The notes: generated from the sequence alone by a model not told the origin. DNA of 64,000 bases from Ptychodera flava (GCF_041260155.1 NC_091933.1:24585174-24649173), one strand, 5' to 3'; numbered from the stretch's first letter, positions 49,200-62,451 are shown. A program made the numbers and translations.

Positions 49200-50245
49200 C
49201 AGTGGTTTTCCTTTGCCACAGGCTGACAGAGATGGGCTGCAGATACATGTTTGCACATGTTTTGGGATAGTGCATTGATTACAAAACAGTTACCATTGGG
49301 ATTTTGCATAGCAACATGAATTTCTCCACTCTTTCACTTACCATTAGAACATGATTAAACAGATTACTATCTACCCCCGTCATATGCTGTTTCGATACAA
49401 ACATTTAGGTTGCCATAGTAACCACACAAGGCATCCCATAGAAAGCAGTTACAACATCATAGGTCATGTTTATCATACTAATATGTCAAAACAACTTACG
49501 ATGTGAGTTTCTAATAGCAGTACAAATCGTCAAACTCATTCAATCTGGAGGAAATTAAAGTGCTAAGCTAAGCTGTTAGTAGGCCTACAGCTAAGAAAAT
49601 ATCAAATGTGGCGTGGCTATGTTGAAATGTCCATCGCCTTGTTTCTACTGCTGTTTAGAAAATATGTGATGCCACTAAAATTTACTTTTCAACCCTCCCT
49701 CCCCCCATGTAGAATTTCATGTTTGAAAAAGTAAATTCCATAATTGTAGGTTAAAAAGAACGAAAGAACAATACATCTTGCATCAAATATTCACAAAAGA
49801 ATTTTGTGTGGCCATTCCGTTCCGTTCCATCGATTAGTGTTGGCTGTTAACAACGGTAGTTTGGTATATTTACACCCAGTGTAAACGTCACTGTGTAGTC
49901 TATCAGCTAATCTATTGCAGTGAACGAATAGAGCTCTCTCAGCCATGACGGAAGAAACCAAATGAACGAGGTTATACAATATTATTCAGAAACGAAAACT
50001 CACGAGATCTAAATAAATGAATGCTCACAAAAAATAAATAAAAATATTCATGAAAATGAAAGTTACTAAAATAGTAACAAAATAAAAGACAAAAGTAAAC
50101 TTAATAAAATAAGAAATGGAACGGTGGCCCTAATACTGAAACCTTGGAGTCCGTAGAAAAGTCAGTTATATGTTCAACGCAAAACGTTATTGCCAAAGCG
50201 GAGTACGGGGCTTTTAACAGGCGCGGAATGCATGCTGTCATACAA
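49200..50245. other. Non-coding stretch
   Basis: Nothing supported beyond short ORFs. Confidence 0.5.
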
Positions 50246-50529
50246 ATAATGCGCCTACAGATACTTTGACTCTCAAACTTTTTCCATTCTTTTGTGATAT
50301 ACCACTTGTGGGGGTTCATTTTAAAGCTCTTGGTGTAAGGAAACCTTTAATGAAATCGATTTTTTTCAAATCTCGATAAATCCATGGTAATTTGTTTCTC
50401 TAGTACCAAAATTTGCACAGTGACCCCCGATTTTTATTCTTGATTTTGAAAGACAGTTTTATTTTGAAAGATTCCTTGCGGAAATTTGAGCGAAGGTTTA
50501 AGTTTTTCACTTTCGAGGCACATACTACC
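50246..50529 (+). mobile_element. TTAA-flanked MITE, family A copy 6
   Basis: It has TTTTGTGATATACCACTTGT, GGGGTTCATTTTAAAGCTCT, GACCCCCGATTTTTATTCTT and the right end GGCACATACTACC followed by TTAA (50530-50533). The left boundary is approximate. Confidence 0.75.
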
Positions 50530-50973
50530 TTAAATAAACAGGCGAGAGGCACAAAATTTGAATCCGCTGAACCGATTTGTAAAATAGACATGTTACCTGT
50601 AATTTTGGACAGGTTTGAAATAGTCTGGTTGAACTGGTTCCCTGACGGTCCCTTTCTATTTTCGTTAGCATAGCGCAGCCAGCGGTAGAAAGGGGCAGGG
50701 AACCAACTGGGCCTGAAATGGACTGACTCCTGATCCTGTTCGACGCATCATTTCGCACCACCCAGGGCATCGGAAACAATGTCGACTTGATGACCATGTT
50801 GTCAATCATCATCCTTGCAGAGGAGATACGGTGAATTACTCCTTAGAGTGAGTAAAAGAGGCTTTTACAGTCATGTAGAAAGGACTATTTGAGGCGGCTG
50901 GCCAACTTCTCTGCAGTGCAGTGTATACATGTACACTAAACTACATCGTATGTTACAAATTAGCTGTCAAGTC

Positions 50974-51110
50974 AGCTGTGATATCGCAGCGGCACTTGTG
51001 GCGTGTATCGAACGCGCTCGTGTCATTGGGGTCATCGCCACAGCCGCGATGACCCCAATGACCCGAGCGCGTTCGATGCACGCCACAAGTGCCGCTGCGA
51101 TATCACAGCT
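50974..51110. repeat. 137-bp near-perfect GC-rich palindrome
   Basis: Two 65-base arms with only two mismatches (T/C and T/G) around the 7-base loop CACAGCC. The outer ends are AGCTGTGATATCGCAGCGGC; the inner part is TCATTGGGGTCATCGC. It is GC- and CpG-rich in an AT-rich setting. It is flanked by a nine-base imperfect direct repeat, CTGTCAAGT (50964-50972) and CTGTCAGGT (51112-51120), resembling a target-site duplication. Confidence 0.93.
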
Positions 51111-52490
51111 ACTGTCAGGTGTGATCCATACTGCAGATCCTGGCTATCTGTGACTTTCTTGTACTGCTGAGCGGAAAGTTTAACCCTGTTAAACCCATTT
51201 TTGTTGAGTTTTCAAGAATTGCAGAATGGGAATGAAGCTCAACCCAGATCACATGATACAGACCAAATTGAATTTATTGATAATATTCATATTTCAAAGC
51301 TATTTATATATTTTGCGTAGACGATAACGCCTTTCCGCCTTAATCTTCCCTGGATTATAATCACGGCACCCCCTCAACTTCTTTTCCGGTACCCATTGCC
51401 AAAAATTTACTCCAGAGTCGCTCACTGTAAAACTGAAATTTCTTCCCCGCCCACTGCAAAAATTTTGGGGCGACTTGCAGCGATTTCGAAGCTGTTATCC
51501 AATTGGTTGGCAGAATCGTACCGTTATAATGAAATAATACAAATAAACTCCCTAAGCTGCTGTGAATAGTGACAATCGACCAATCAGATATAACCTTGCA
51601 AACACGCTGCGAGTCAGCCGAAAATTTTACTTTTTGTCCCCCGCCTGCTGGTTAGTTTTTAAATGTGCCCGCATGCTGAAAATCTGTGCACGAAAACCTT
51701 TTGTTGCACGAAAGCACCGTTGATTTTACCTGAAATAGGCTGCCCCAGCAGTACAGGGGCTCGTCTTCCTGAGTAGGTCTGCCTGTACTTTGAACATTAT
51801 CTTAACAGTCAATCAGTCAGTCAACAGGTGAAGTGATTGTGGCAGGTGTGTGCACGAGGCATGGTCATTGGGAAATCACGATCAATGACCAGAGCCGTAC
51901 ACTGTAATCATTATATGAAGCTGGTGTATTGATTTTCTTAAACTCTGTAACTTATAGCAGAAAGTCTTGCGGATTTCTAAAGTATGCCAACAGGTGGGTG
52001 GACACACTTCATCACCTTGTTCATTTGCAGTTTGCTGTACAAATGCCAGTGGTAGTTTGTCGCATTTCACATTTTTGTCCACAGTCACTGTAACTCTGCA
52101 AAGTCACCTGGCCGATGTTTATCCACTTATCTACAAACCAATGTTTAATTTAGAACTCTTTACAGTTTTCTAAACATTATTGCTTTCTTTTTCTTTTGCA
52201 TTTTGATGTAAACTGGATCAACAAATGATTTTTATGCCAATTTCCCGGCCAATATACATGTAGAGTTTTTTTACAGCCTTTGAATGCTATACACTTTCAG
52301 TAGCATACATGAAGATAACCTTTATATAATTGACAGTGATCAGTTTTTTAATTACTGTTTAAACACAATGTAGCGATTTTTCAAACTATCTAGCAAACTC
52401 CACAGGCAAGGCAGGCAGTCTGTTAACAGTATTGCAGGTCATTAAGCACTCTGAACTGGAAATACATTCCATCTATACAGGTAAAGTGGA
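51111..52490. other. Non-coding stretch upstream of the two-exon gene
   Basis: No gene supported. It probably holds the promoter and 5' non-coding exon(s) of the gene starting at 52492. An acceptor-like TATTGCAG at 52430-52437 lies in frame with that gene, so an upstream exon is possible. Confidence 0.45.
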
Positions 52491-52491
52491 G

Positions 52492-54489
52492 ATGGAAAAT
52501 CTAACTCCACAGGATTTTCCAAAAGATTTTGAATTCATACGAGAAGTCAAGGCAGGGATAATGCAGAAAATTGACATGTTCAAAAACGACAAGGAATTTG
52601 CCAAGGAATTTCCCAAATACGCTGATGGAGTCTTTGACAAGTTTCCCTGTGGAAGGAAAATAAGGTTCGTCTTCCCCCAGAGTCTGGAAAAGACGGTGGC
52701 GAGACTCGTGACAAAAATGCAGGACAAGCCGGGGCAGCAGTTGTTTGTCTGTTTTATCGGATATGCCAAACCTGTCAGCCAGCAGGAAGTTGACTCTGTT
52801 TGGGACAACGACTCCGTGCTCATAGAGTCACTGAGGACTCACCCTGATATTTTGTGCTACTCCTCTGCGGAAAGAGAACCTGGGGGAGACTGGGGAAATT
52901 TAGTCGTATTTGACAGTGAAGATGCACTTCACCATTGGAAAGGATTGAAACCTCACAGATATTCAGTGTGGTAAGTCCATCAACAAAATTATAACTTTTT
53001 CGAGATCACCTTTTTCAGTCACCACATGTTGAAAAGACTGAGGTCATATATTAAGTCTGAAAGTTTAATATTAAAATGCTCACAGGTCAAAGGTGAAAAT
53101 AAAGCATCGACTGTAAGGTTTTTCAACACTACAGCTTTCAAGCAATGGTTCACAAGTGGGGGATCCACATGTTTGCAGACTGTGGAATCCATGTACGTGA
53201 ATGGTTCATTTGTCAATCATAACATAGAAAAATGGAACTATTAGACAAGTGTAACCCATGTGCGCTTATACAGATTGTAGTTGTTTTATCTGTGTGAGGC
53301 TATTTATATTAATTGTACATGAATCTAACATTACGGTAAATCAAAGCTCCCTAGAGTATGAAAACCAGCTTGAAATAGCAGGGTCACGTGGACTGACTAT
53401 AAAATATCTATAATTAACAACACTTGATGACCTCTCGGTCATGGTCTGTGGACTTGTCTTGAGAGATCAGTTTATAAATGACCGGAATCATGATTGTTCA
53501 GCGTCTCAAAATAACTGAGCTGAAAGGCCGGTCCATCAAACAGGTACACCTTCTGTCCCACCCACAGAGAGAATGGATTAAGAAAGCTGTAGCACAATTT
53601 CTTGGTTTCTAGTTGAATTCCATGCTTAAAATACCCTGTAAACAAACTCCAAACTTGTTTTAGTTCTACAATGATTGTTTCACACAATTGCAATTTCCAT
53701 CTTTTTCAGAAACTATGACGACTGACGACTTTGTCATTTATTCTAGTGAATAGTGAATTCTCAAATACATTCTGTAATTACAAAATTTTTGTAATGTTGC
53801 ATCATTGCAGTGTTTGTGCTGAAAACTGCAGAAACAGACACTTGTATGCATAGATTTTATTGGCATAAACATGTAAGCTTTGTTTAAGTGAAGTTTGGTG
53901 TGCTCTGATCCCCCATGCACCAAGTGAAAAAGATATACCTTAGCATCAGGGGGGAATTAGCAACGGAATTAAAACTTACCTTTGAACCACTTTTGACCCG
54001 TGTACACCTCTCTTTCCCTGTCAGTGAAAGTTTTATGGATTTAGACTATATGGTTCCAATACTGAAATGGTTTCTGTCAGCAGAATGTCAATTGTTATCA
54101 CATTACTTGAGATACAATGTATCTGTCACAAGGTACAACACTTATTCCTTTTTGGGGTAAAATAACATCAATTTGAATCATCATTGATGAAGTATAAAAA
54201 TTACACACAGATCAGAGACACTGAACATTTTTGAAAGTTTTTTGGTCTACAATACATTGCTATTTACCATTTATCTCTCTGTTTCAGTGAACTTTCTCCC
54301 AAGTTTTACACTCATGTGCGAATCCACGGTGGAGCGCTTCCAAGTGGCCTGCCCTCTGAGAGACTCATCCTCGACCGTACCATATACCTGGACTATATGA
54401 CTCCAGAGACCAAACGCCTGGTGAAGTACTGGAAGAATGAAGCTCTTTCGGAGTCGGACCTCAAAAAAATCAATGTCTCTATACAATAA
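52492..54489 (+). CDS. Uncharacterised conserved-looking protein, two coding exons
   Basis: Exon 52492-52970 ends TCA GTG TG at donor GTAAGT. Exon 54288-54489 begins T GAA CTT after TCTCTGTTTCAG, restoring TGT GAA and reaching TAA: 226 residues. The start ATG has G at -3 and +4; the frame is also open upstream to an acceptor at 52437, so about 18 more residues are possible. Seen: MENLTPQDFPKDFEFIREVK, a lysine-rich helix, FPCGRKIRFVFPQSLEK, QQLFVCFIGYAKPVSQQEVD, EPGGDWGNLVVFDSEDALHH, and YTHVRIHGGALPSGLPSERL plus LDRTIYLDYM. No signal peptide or membrane segment, so probably cytosolic. The strand-helix pattern with NLVVFDSEDALHHW recalls dimeric alpha/beta-barrel proteins; that is inference. 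I do not recognise the family. Confidence 0.8.
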
Positions 54490-57480
54490 AGGAATGAAAG
54501 ATTTACCGGTATATCAGCTAAAATCTGTTGTCTTTCAAAGGGTTTAGGTTGTCAGATGAGAGATATGATAAGTGTATTGTAAAGTGCTGCCATCCATACA
54601 CTTTGGTGTTGGCTTGGCATCACTCTATTGAAGTTGATAGCCGATATAATTCCTGCATAGGTGATTTCTTTTACATGCATGGTTATAACTTGGATTACTT
54701 GATTCACTGTTTCATTTCTTGACACTTCTATCTTCACTTTGGCTGAAAATAACTGACTGAGTCAGAGGAAAGGGGGCTTCCATTGTCTGTTTTTGAACAA
54801 TCCACCGTACAATTTCAAAAGCAGTATTTCCGACATTTTCACCTACAGCATAAACAGGGTACCTTCATTCATTTCACGATGGTCAAAATTTGTATCCATA
54901 TACTGATCTGGCCATAGAAACTGTTGAAGGCCAGGGTAGGGTGTAAATCAATTATTTGTAAACAGAAATTGTAGCGTGTGCCCATCTGACAATTAACACA
55001 TGTCCTCTAGTCTGAAATCTTAATTATGCTAACAATCACAATAACAACTGATGTATTATAGAAATTGAAAATGATCTTTGCTGAAAAAAAAATAGAAAGA
55101 TCGCCTCTGGGGAGCTCATGAAATTCATTCGAACAGTAGTCTATTTTGCCAATATGTCTCATCAGCTTTGAATCTGGTCTTTGTTTATGAACACTGAAAG
55201 GCAAGTCATTTAGAGTTCTCTACCATTGTTATCACTGTGTCATTAAAACAGGTTAATTCTCTTATTTTATCAATTCAATAAAACATTTTTTATCCAAATA
55301 GAACAAATTAAAGCTCCGATACAAAGGAACGGAAAGAGTGGGCGACATTTTTTCAGGCACAAAGTATCAGAAAAGTCTGCAAATAGTATAGTCTGTATGT
55401 GTTTGATCAACAAGACAAGTACAGATTACACACATTGTATGTACACTAACACTTGGTAGTCTTCAGGATAAAATTTTCACTCTTACACTCAAATTGGATG
55501 ATTTTTACACTCTTTGCATTCAATCTTAATAAATTCACTGATGTTGCATAATCTTTACAAGCCATGGTGATAAACCATGAACTACATACAGAATTTTCTG
55601 CCTCCAAAAACGTTATGTTGCCAAACTAATGATGTTCTTATTGATGAATACCGTTTGGATCACAGGCTCATTTAACAAATGTGGTCTTATAAAGTCAAAA
55701 ATTATATCAATATTGAAATTATGAAATTATGAATATTACTGGTATTGATGAAACCACTTTGGTATGTCATCAGGGTTGATCTTTTGACACTACAGTAATT
55801 TGGAAATTACTGAACATGTGTGGTTAAATGACAGACTTACCACAGCTGTCAATAGTTAATAGATCGCCGTATCATGTCTCTTGTTTACAACTCCCTGTAT
55901 GATTATGATACTAACATAATTTTTCTTACTATCTCTCTGAAGACAAAATATCAGTAATAAGCCTGGGTTTGGATGTAAAAGATAGTTAAAATGTGCTTGT
56001 AGCATTACATCTTCAATACTTTCAAATGCACAGTTTTTTAAAGAAAACTTATTTTCAGGAGGTTGTATATGGTTAAATCCTCGCACTACAGTTCTTATGA
56101 GATGAGCTGCATGTCTATACATCCTGTACACTTGTGTATGAATACCTATGTGTACCAGAGGTTGACTTGTATGCAAATTCCAAGGGTACCAAGCAGTAAA
56201 GGGATCATTATGGCGCCCTCAAACCAATCGACAATAAATTAATTCTAAATACTATATTGAAATTGAATAAAGTTATTTTATTAACCTTGCTGTATCCAGG
56301 ACAGGATTAGAATAGTTGACTGAAGAAACTAAATCTCAAATCAGAATCATACTTGTTGAAAATATTTTAAATGTGACGCAGATGGAGACCTAATACTGTA
56401 TTGTCAGTAAATATAAATGTCAAAAGAAACTTTCCTTGTTGACTGAGAAAAAAGTTTAGTTTAACATACATCCAGCTAGTTAAAATCCAACAACTGGCAT
56501 CAGATTTTGTCCAGACAAGTTGACACACCAAGTGAAATGACACACAAGGATAAAAAAATCTCACATACAGAATTCCTCTTTACTAATGTATTGACATCCA
56601 TTGGCAATTGTAAGGGTGAAGATCTTTGGCAGGATGTTTTATTCTTTCAATATTCCAAAGTAAAATTAGTAAATAACCCTTTCACCATCAAATATTGGTA
56701 CAATCCTTTTACATTATAAGGCAGAGTTGGACCTACAGGTACAAAGGGGTAAGAGGATCAGGAACAATACAGTGTTGTAATAGAATGTGTGTGTGTGTGT
56801 GTGTGTGTGTTTGTGTGCATTTGGAACTGTGGTTGAACAGATTCCCATGAAATCAATGGAAACAGCACTTTTCTCATTGATTCTAAAATCATTAGTCACA
56901 CACATGTGAATGCCTGTATGTGTTCCTTTCTTTTCAACTTTGATTTCAATCAACTACAAACACATGAGTTCAGTTGTAACAACTGCATGAGAATCAACAG
57001 GCTGGCAATTCCAAATCAGAAAATTCTCAATGCATGATGATTACAGGATACAATTGTCATCATAACAGCTTCATTGTGAATGGATGATTTACATCAGTCA
57101 CTATGTGCTGGTAAGGTTTTGTCGGTCTCATTCATCCAACCCAAAATAATGAGCTGCACAATCAGAATGTGTACTTGTTTGTAATTGGAAAGTAAACTGT
57201 CAAACGTGTATGTGAAGTATCATAATTATTTTGAATATTTCACCTTATCCACCTGGTCTCCCATCTAGTAATTTTGCATGTCAATGACCAGTGCTTTCAC
57301 GTTGTCAGACTCCCAGAAAAATTGCACCCATTCATCTGAACTTTCTTTTGCCAGAAACATTCTGTTACGTACATAGAATATATTGCAATATCAGGCTGCA
57401 ACAAGCCTTAAAATGTTCAATGACCAAAACACACTTTAATGCTTGGCTGGCGACTTTTGACAGGTCAGATCTACAAACAG
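54490..57480. other. Non-coding stretch, mostly 3' UTR and intergenic
   Basis: AATAAA at 55277-55282 could end the transcript of the preceding gene; another AATAAA overlaps its stop codon (54485-54490). A (GT)n microsatellite lies at about 56787-56812. No gene supported. Confidence 0.5.
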
Positions 57481-57831
57481 CTAATGAACCTGCATCTCGG
57501 ACAGGTATTCAAGCTTTCAAATTTTATCAATTCTTTTCTAATCTACCACTTGTGGGGGCTCATTTTAAACTCATGGTGTAAGAAAAGTTTTCACTATCTT
57601 AAATTTTTGAAAATCGGAAATTTTATTTTCACCATAGAGTTAACACAGAGATGGTGGTCATTTTAAATTTCAAATAACGGGAAATCTTAGGTAATTTGTC
57701 GCTCTAGTACCAATTTTTGCACGGTAACCCCTGATTTTTATTCTTAATTTGATAAGAGAATGGTGGAAAGTTTCATGAAGGAAAGTTTGAGCAAAAAGTT
57801 TAAGTCTGTCACTGTCAAGGCATATACTACC
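57481..57831 (+). mobile_element. TTAA-flanked MITE, family A copy 7
   Basis: It carries GGGGGCTCATTTTAAACTCA, AGAGTTAACACAGAGATGG, CTCTAGTACCAATTTTTGC and the right end GGCATATACTACC followed by TTAA (57832-57835). Confidence 0.78.
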
Positions 57832-57835
57832 TTAA

Positions 57836-58756
57836 TAGCATGTAAAAACACTCTGGTCTGGTCTGGTCTTACAACACATACAGAACAAAGTTTTGTCCAT
57901 GCACCTTCCACTAGCACTTGACCCTGAGAAATTTTTGTTTGTCAACTGTAACCAAATGATTCAACCGAGCGCCAAATTTAAAGCAAAATGGGGAATACTG
58001 AAAACAATACAGGGCTACCATCTTGAGCAGACACTGCATGGAAGATGACAATTTCATTAGAGGGAAAATATAATTTTTCAAATTGATGTATTGATAAGTT
58101 CTGGGCAAGATTTACCCTCTTTGTGTTCAGTATCTTTATACATACTGAGCAATAATAAATAAATAACAAGAACATTGGTGGGGGGAAGGAGAACACAGAA
58201 CAGTCAGTTGAAAATCAAAGTTAAAAAAAAGATACATTTATTAACACAATGTCACCAACCATCATTTAAAGAATGATATGTATTGAAAATATCTAATAAT
58301 TATTTTTTGCAGTATTAAGAGTCTGATTGTAATTTCAGAACATTTTTCACTCAAAATGCTAGAAAACCAAGGACTAAACTTTCTTAGGTTCAGTCAAATT
58401 ATATGAAGCTTTGAGATGTTCTAGAAATTCTCGAACCCAAATTCAAATAAATAGAATATTTTAACACCTACAACACAGACACAAGTTTCAATTTCAAAAA
58501 AGTTAATAAAAAAAGTGGATGGAATGCGATATTTTATTGTAGTACAGACTTTTGCATTACAAAAAATGCTGTGACTGGAAAGATTCCATGGATTTCAAAT
58601 ACATGCATACTTGCATGATGAGAATTGGGTAAGTGCAAAGAGAAATTAATAGGAGTGAATATCTCACAAAAGAACGCTCCTTAAAAAGGGCCACGGATAA
58701 ATTAAAAGATACACTAGACAAACAAATTTCCCTTTAAGGCTGAATGGCTCTATTAA
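57836..58756. other. Non-coding stretch
   Basis: Nothing supported. Confidence 0.5.
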
Positions 58757-58912
58757 AGGGACAAAGTCGGCCATTTTTCATGAATTTTGTTTGATACGAG
58801 ATACTACTTGTATTGTTTGACATGGTGAAAGATACTGAATAAATGGGTGACCATGCATACATTTGACCCAGGTTTTAGACAAATTAAACGAAACCGTCGC
58901 AAAAATGTCCCT
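58757..58912. mobile_element. TTAA-flanked MITE with AGGGACA ends
   Basis: A 156-bp element between intact TTAA sites (58753-58756, 58913-58916). Ends AGGGACAAAGTCGG and, reverse-complemented, AGGGACATTTTTGCG. Different from family A but with the same target, so possibly also a piggyBac/Kolobok-class derivative. Confidence 0.8.
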
Positions 58913-58916
58913 TTAA

Positions 58917-61095
58917 TGCGTGTAAATTAGCACTCACTGCTAGCCCATGAAAACCATGTATTGGCTTGACACTCGTTCAGATTTCGTTTTGAAATATTTG
59001 GTGTTCAAAAATCTGTCAGCGGTCAAAACTTCCAACAAACTCTGTCAGCAATTGGACACCTTTTGGTGGAGTTCAAATGAGAACTTCCAACTTGTACTTC
59101 AGGGATGTAGAAAATTTTGTTCACAGATGGTAAAAAGTGAAAGTACAGGTGGTCACAAAAGTTGTGTGTGAGCACATAATTCACTAAACTGATAATTTTC
59201 ACTGACAGTGACAACCAGTTGTTTTTGCTGGCTGCCAGCCATTTTCTACATCCCTGTACTTCAAAACTTGTTTCTGGAAGGGAGCTGGTTTGGAAAGCTT
59301 GACTTTGACTGCAGCGGAACTAGCTCAAACTGGCTATGTGTATATAATCGTGCGTGCGCAAAAAACCTTTTGGTGACATTGAGGAGAGAGTCTATAAATA
59401 TCCGTGGTCCCAAAGTCAGGGTACTACATGTAAGATGGACTAAACTGTGCAGGAAATGGTTTCGGCAATGCAATGTTTACAGTTGCTCTGAGCTAACAAG
59501 AAATCACTGAGAAGGACACACTTTATAGGAATGAAAATAGTATTACCATCATTGATTGCACTTTTGGCTTTTTTGAAGATTTTACAGGTATTTCAAAGGA
59601 GTATCTGACACAGGTTATTAACCCGAATATGTACGCATTGTTTTTGTTACATGATCATTGCAAAAAGATTGATATCCGAAAGTAGTGCTGAAAATGTTGA
59701 AGTTGGCATTCATATACCACTACCGGTACACTACATTAAATAAGTGTACAGCAATCCGGCATACTGACTACTACATGATTCAGCCACGTCCAATATTTTA
59801 GGAACACTGGCAATATGCATACAGTAATGTGGCAATGACTGGCTGTGGGTATCAATGCTATGAAATTTTCAATTTCAACATTCCTTTGCAATCAATATGG
59901 TGAACACTGTACCAATCTACCAGCAGTTAAATACAGACCTTTCGATCCATATTCAAGATGTGTAAAGTTTTTTGGGAAGTATCAAATGACGGTTTCAATG
60001 TGGTACAGCAAAAGCCAAGACTGAAGGGCTCATGCTGGGGGCCTGTTACCATTCAACAGTTTGCTAGGGTGAAAGTCCCCCTGGCACAAGCACATTATAT
60101 ACTTACATAAAACGATTTTGGTTAAGTATTCTACAGCCATGATAAAACAAAGTAAATGCTCAGATATCAGAATAAACAAGTGGGGGAAAAATTCATTATT
60201 TTAGAGGTTTTTGTTCCCATGCAGAGCTAAAAAGAATACAGAGGTAGAAGAAAAACCATTCCCTTTTAAAGTGGGATGCCAAATGTTATCGGATGCGCTG
60301 ACAGAATAGTTGAGCGAGAAATAAGTTTTTACAAACAAGCAGATGCATAAAAACACTATGTACAACTCACATGGTGCATAAAAATACAGATATGTACAAA
60401 AATTTAGCCACATCCCGTGTGACAATTTTTTCACGAGTAGTATACATCTTACACAGTGAACTAGCCATAAAGACATTCTTATTGTTGTATCATACAATTC
60501 ATATCCTGTAAACTTCTAGTAAAAACGCTCATTGTACACTGGTAGTGCTTTATCAACTGTGATCTTTCTGGAAATGTTGACAGTGAACGTTAAAGTCAGG
60601 CTAAAAATTACTCCCCTGGAAACTGCCTGGTGAGCTCCTCATGAAAATATCTGATTTTAATAGACTTACTGATAAAATGCACTAGTGGAAGTGATGCTTG
60701 GAGAAACAAAATATTGTCACATAAAATTTCATTTTGGTTCTTCTGTTGATAGTTTGACACATTGAATAAGAACACATACGAGAGGAAAATATAAGGAGTT
60801 TCTTTGCCGAGGTACACGAATATTTTCAAAGAATGACGACAGAAAAATTACCTTTTCATCATATTTTTGCAGTGATATACAACAGTGTTCATGTTTTGAC
60901 CTCGTATGGAATCAAACCTTTAAGGAAACTGTACAATATAACCAGCCAAAAAAATCAAAAAAATAATTTAGTTATCATTTCTTATGCACATGGAAATGAA
61001 TGCATCCCCATGAAAATTGACAAGAAATGCATTCACACAAAAGAAATGAGAAATCTGGAGGATAATGTGGAAATTCCCCCTAAAAAGTCATTGTC
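58917..61095. other. Non-coding stretch downstream of the PTPDC1-like gene
   Basis: Expected to contain the 3' untranslated region of the minus-strand PTPDC1-like gene. A ~21-bp inverted pair around CAGGGATGTAGAAAAT lies at about 59096-59116 and 59239-59260. No gene supported. Confidence 0.5.
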
Positions 61096-62451
61096 TTACT
61101 TGATAGGAGGTAAAGTATTGTTTTTCCTTGCTGGGACAGGCATATTGGGATCGCTGTTGGACTTTGGAAGAGAGCCAGTTTCATCTAAGTGTCTGCTCCT
61201 GTCAAGGATTGGTGAACTTGCCATTCTCCGGGCTGATGGCACGTTCAAACTCATCTCGTCTCCTGCCAAGGACTGGCTGTCAACGCTTGCTGACTCTGAC
61301 TGTAGATCGTCAGCTGACTGTCGCTCCCGAAGATATTCCAAATACGCCTGTAGGAACTTCACACCAATATTCTTTTCCTCATTTAGCGACTCGCTGCTGG
61401 CATTTATCTTTGCCTTTCCTGTGAATGCTTTGAGAATCCTTTGAAGGATAGGTTGTTCCAAATCCCTTGGGAGGGGCTGAAGTTTGGCCAACGTTTTCAT
61501 TACACATTCCAGTGTGTGTCGCTCTCCCTGTAACAAAAAGATGATCTTTCCTGTATTAATTTCTTTTTTGCTGTATTCACCCCTTTGCAACACATTGAAA
61601 ACAAAAGTTTCAAAAGTAATCAACAGGTTTGTGAGAGTGCTATGACGTGTAACATATTTCACTACAAAAAAGTGACTACATCCAGGTATATTTTGGAAAT
61701 AAGCTTTTGCCATTTACCTTGTCAAGCAGTCTGATGCCATTCTTAGGGTCATCTGTGTGTTCCACAAGATTGTGAAGATCTTGTACACTGAGAACTGGTT
61801 CCTGTTCAGGTATACGAGGAAAACATGATGGTGATTTTAGAGTTGTACGATGGATAATGATTAACATCAAATCAGGTCTACTCCTAACATTAATTTATCA
61901 AAGAAAAGAAGAGAATCCTTCAAAAGCTGGTAACTGTACAGAAGTTTTCACTCTGAATGTAATCCCGCCTGTGGTTTTAATATACAATACAAGATACGAG
62001 GTACACGAATATTCCACATTGATAAAGGGTCATTAGCATAGAATTTTAATACCGAAACAATGCTCATTATTGTAATCTGCATATTTGAATATCATTATAC
62101 CTCGCATCTTGCACTAATAGGGCTTTAAAGCAAAAAACGGGGCAATCTCAGTTCACAGAGAAAGTAATGTTCTGTAACACCCATAGAGGGCGCCCTGCAA
62201 CAGTAGAACTCAGACATTGTCCACATCGTCCACAGAAGTCGTAAGTTCTTCAAAAGCACAGACTGAAGCTACTATCTCTGACAAAGCCATGCATAGGTAT
62301 ATAACTTCACTCTCTCTGAGCTACAGAACATAAAGCATAGTTCTTTTACCTTCAGGTGTTCTAGCCATGAGTACATCAGACCACAGAGAACATACGGATC
62401 TTCCTCGGTTGAAAGGATGTTCCATGCTGCACTTGTTGCATTCAGATCATT
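61096..62451 (-). CDS. PTPDC1: PTPDC1-like protein phosphatase, C-terminal exons (partial)
   Basis: Three phase-0 exons: 62350-62451 (NDLNATSAAWNILSTEEDPY, then LCGLMYSWLEHLK), 61718-61801 (EPVLSVQDLHNLVEHTDDPK, then GIRLLDK) and 61096-61527 (GERHTLECVMKTLAKLQPLP, then RILKAFTG and a Ser-rich tail ending NTLPPIK). The LMxSWLExLKEPVxSxxDxxxLV block, the LLDKGxxxTLxCxxxxLxxLQ-P block and ILKAFTG match the region after the phosphatase domain in PTPDC1 (PTP9Q22). The catalytic HCx5R part lies beyond the right edge, so activity cannot be judged. The tail beyond KAFTG is longer than I recall for vertebrate PTPDC1 and rich in serine (SESLNEEK, DRSRHLDETGSLPKSNSDP). Vertebrate PTPDC1 has been linked to centrosome/cilia regulation. 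Confidence 0.88.
62000..62115. mobile_element. Short TIR element sharing a core with 9.7 kb
   Basis: The core CATTGATAAAGGGTCATTAGC and CCGAAACAATGCTCATTA matches the copy at 9730-9842. Ends CGAGGTACACGAATATTCC and ATACCTCG pair with each other but not with the other copy's ends. It lies in the intron between exons 62350-62451 and 61718-61801. Confidence 0.6.

Noticed and set aside
52473..52823. 116-codon minus-strand ORF
   Set aside because: Antisense shadow of the coding exon at 52492-52970.
60833..61444. 203-codon plus-strand ORF, the longest on that strand near the right end
   Set aside because: Its 3' half is antisense to the PTPDC1-like last exon (61096-61527), which has family matches and exact splice borders; the ORF itself has no domain.
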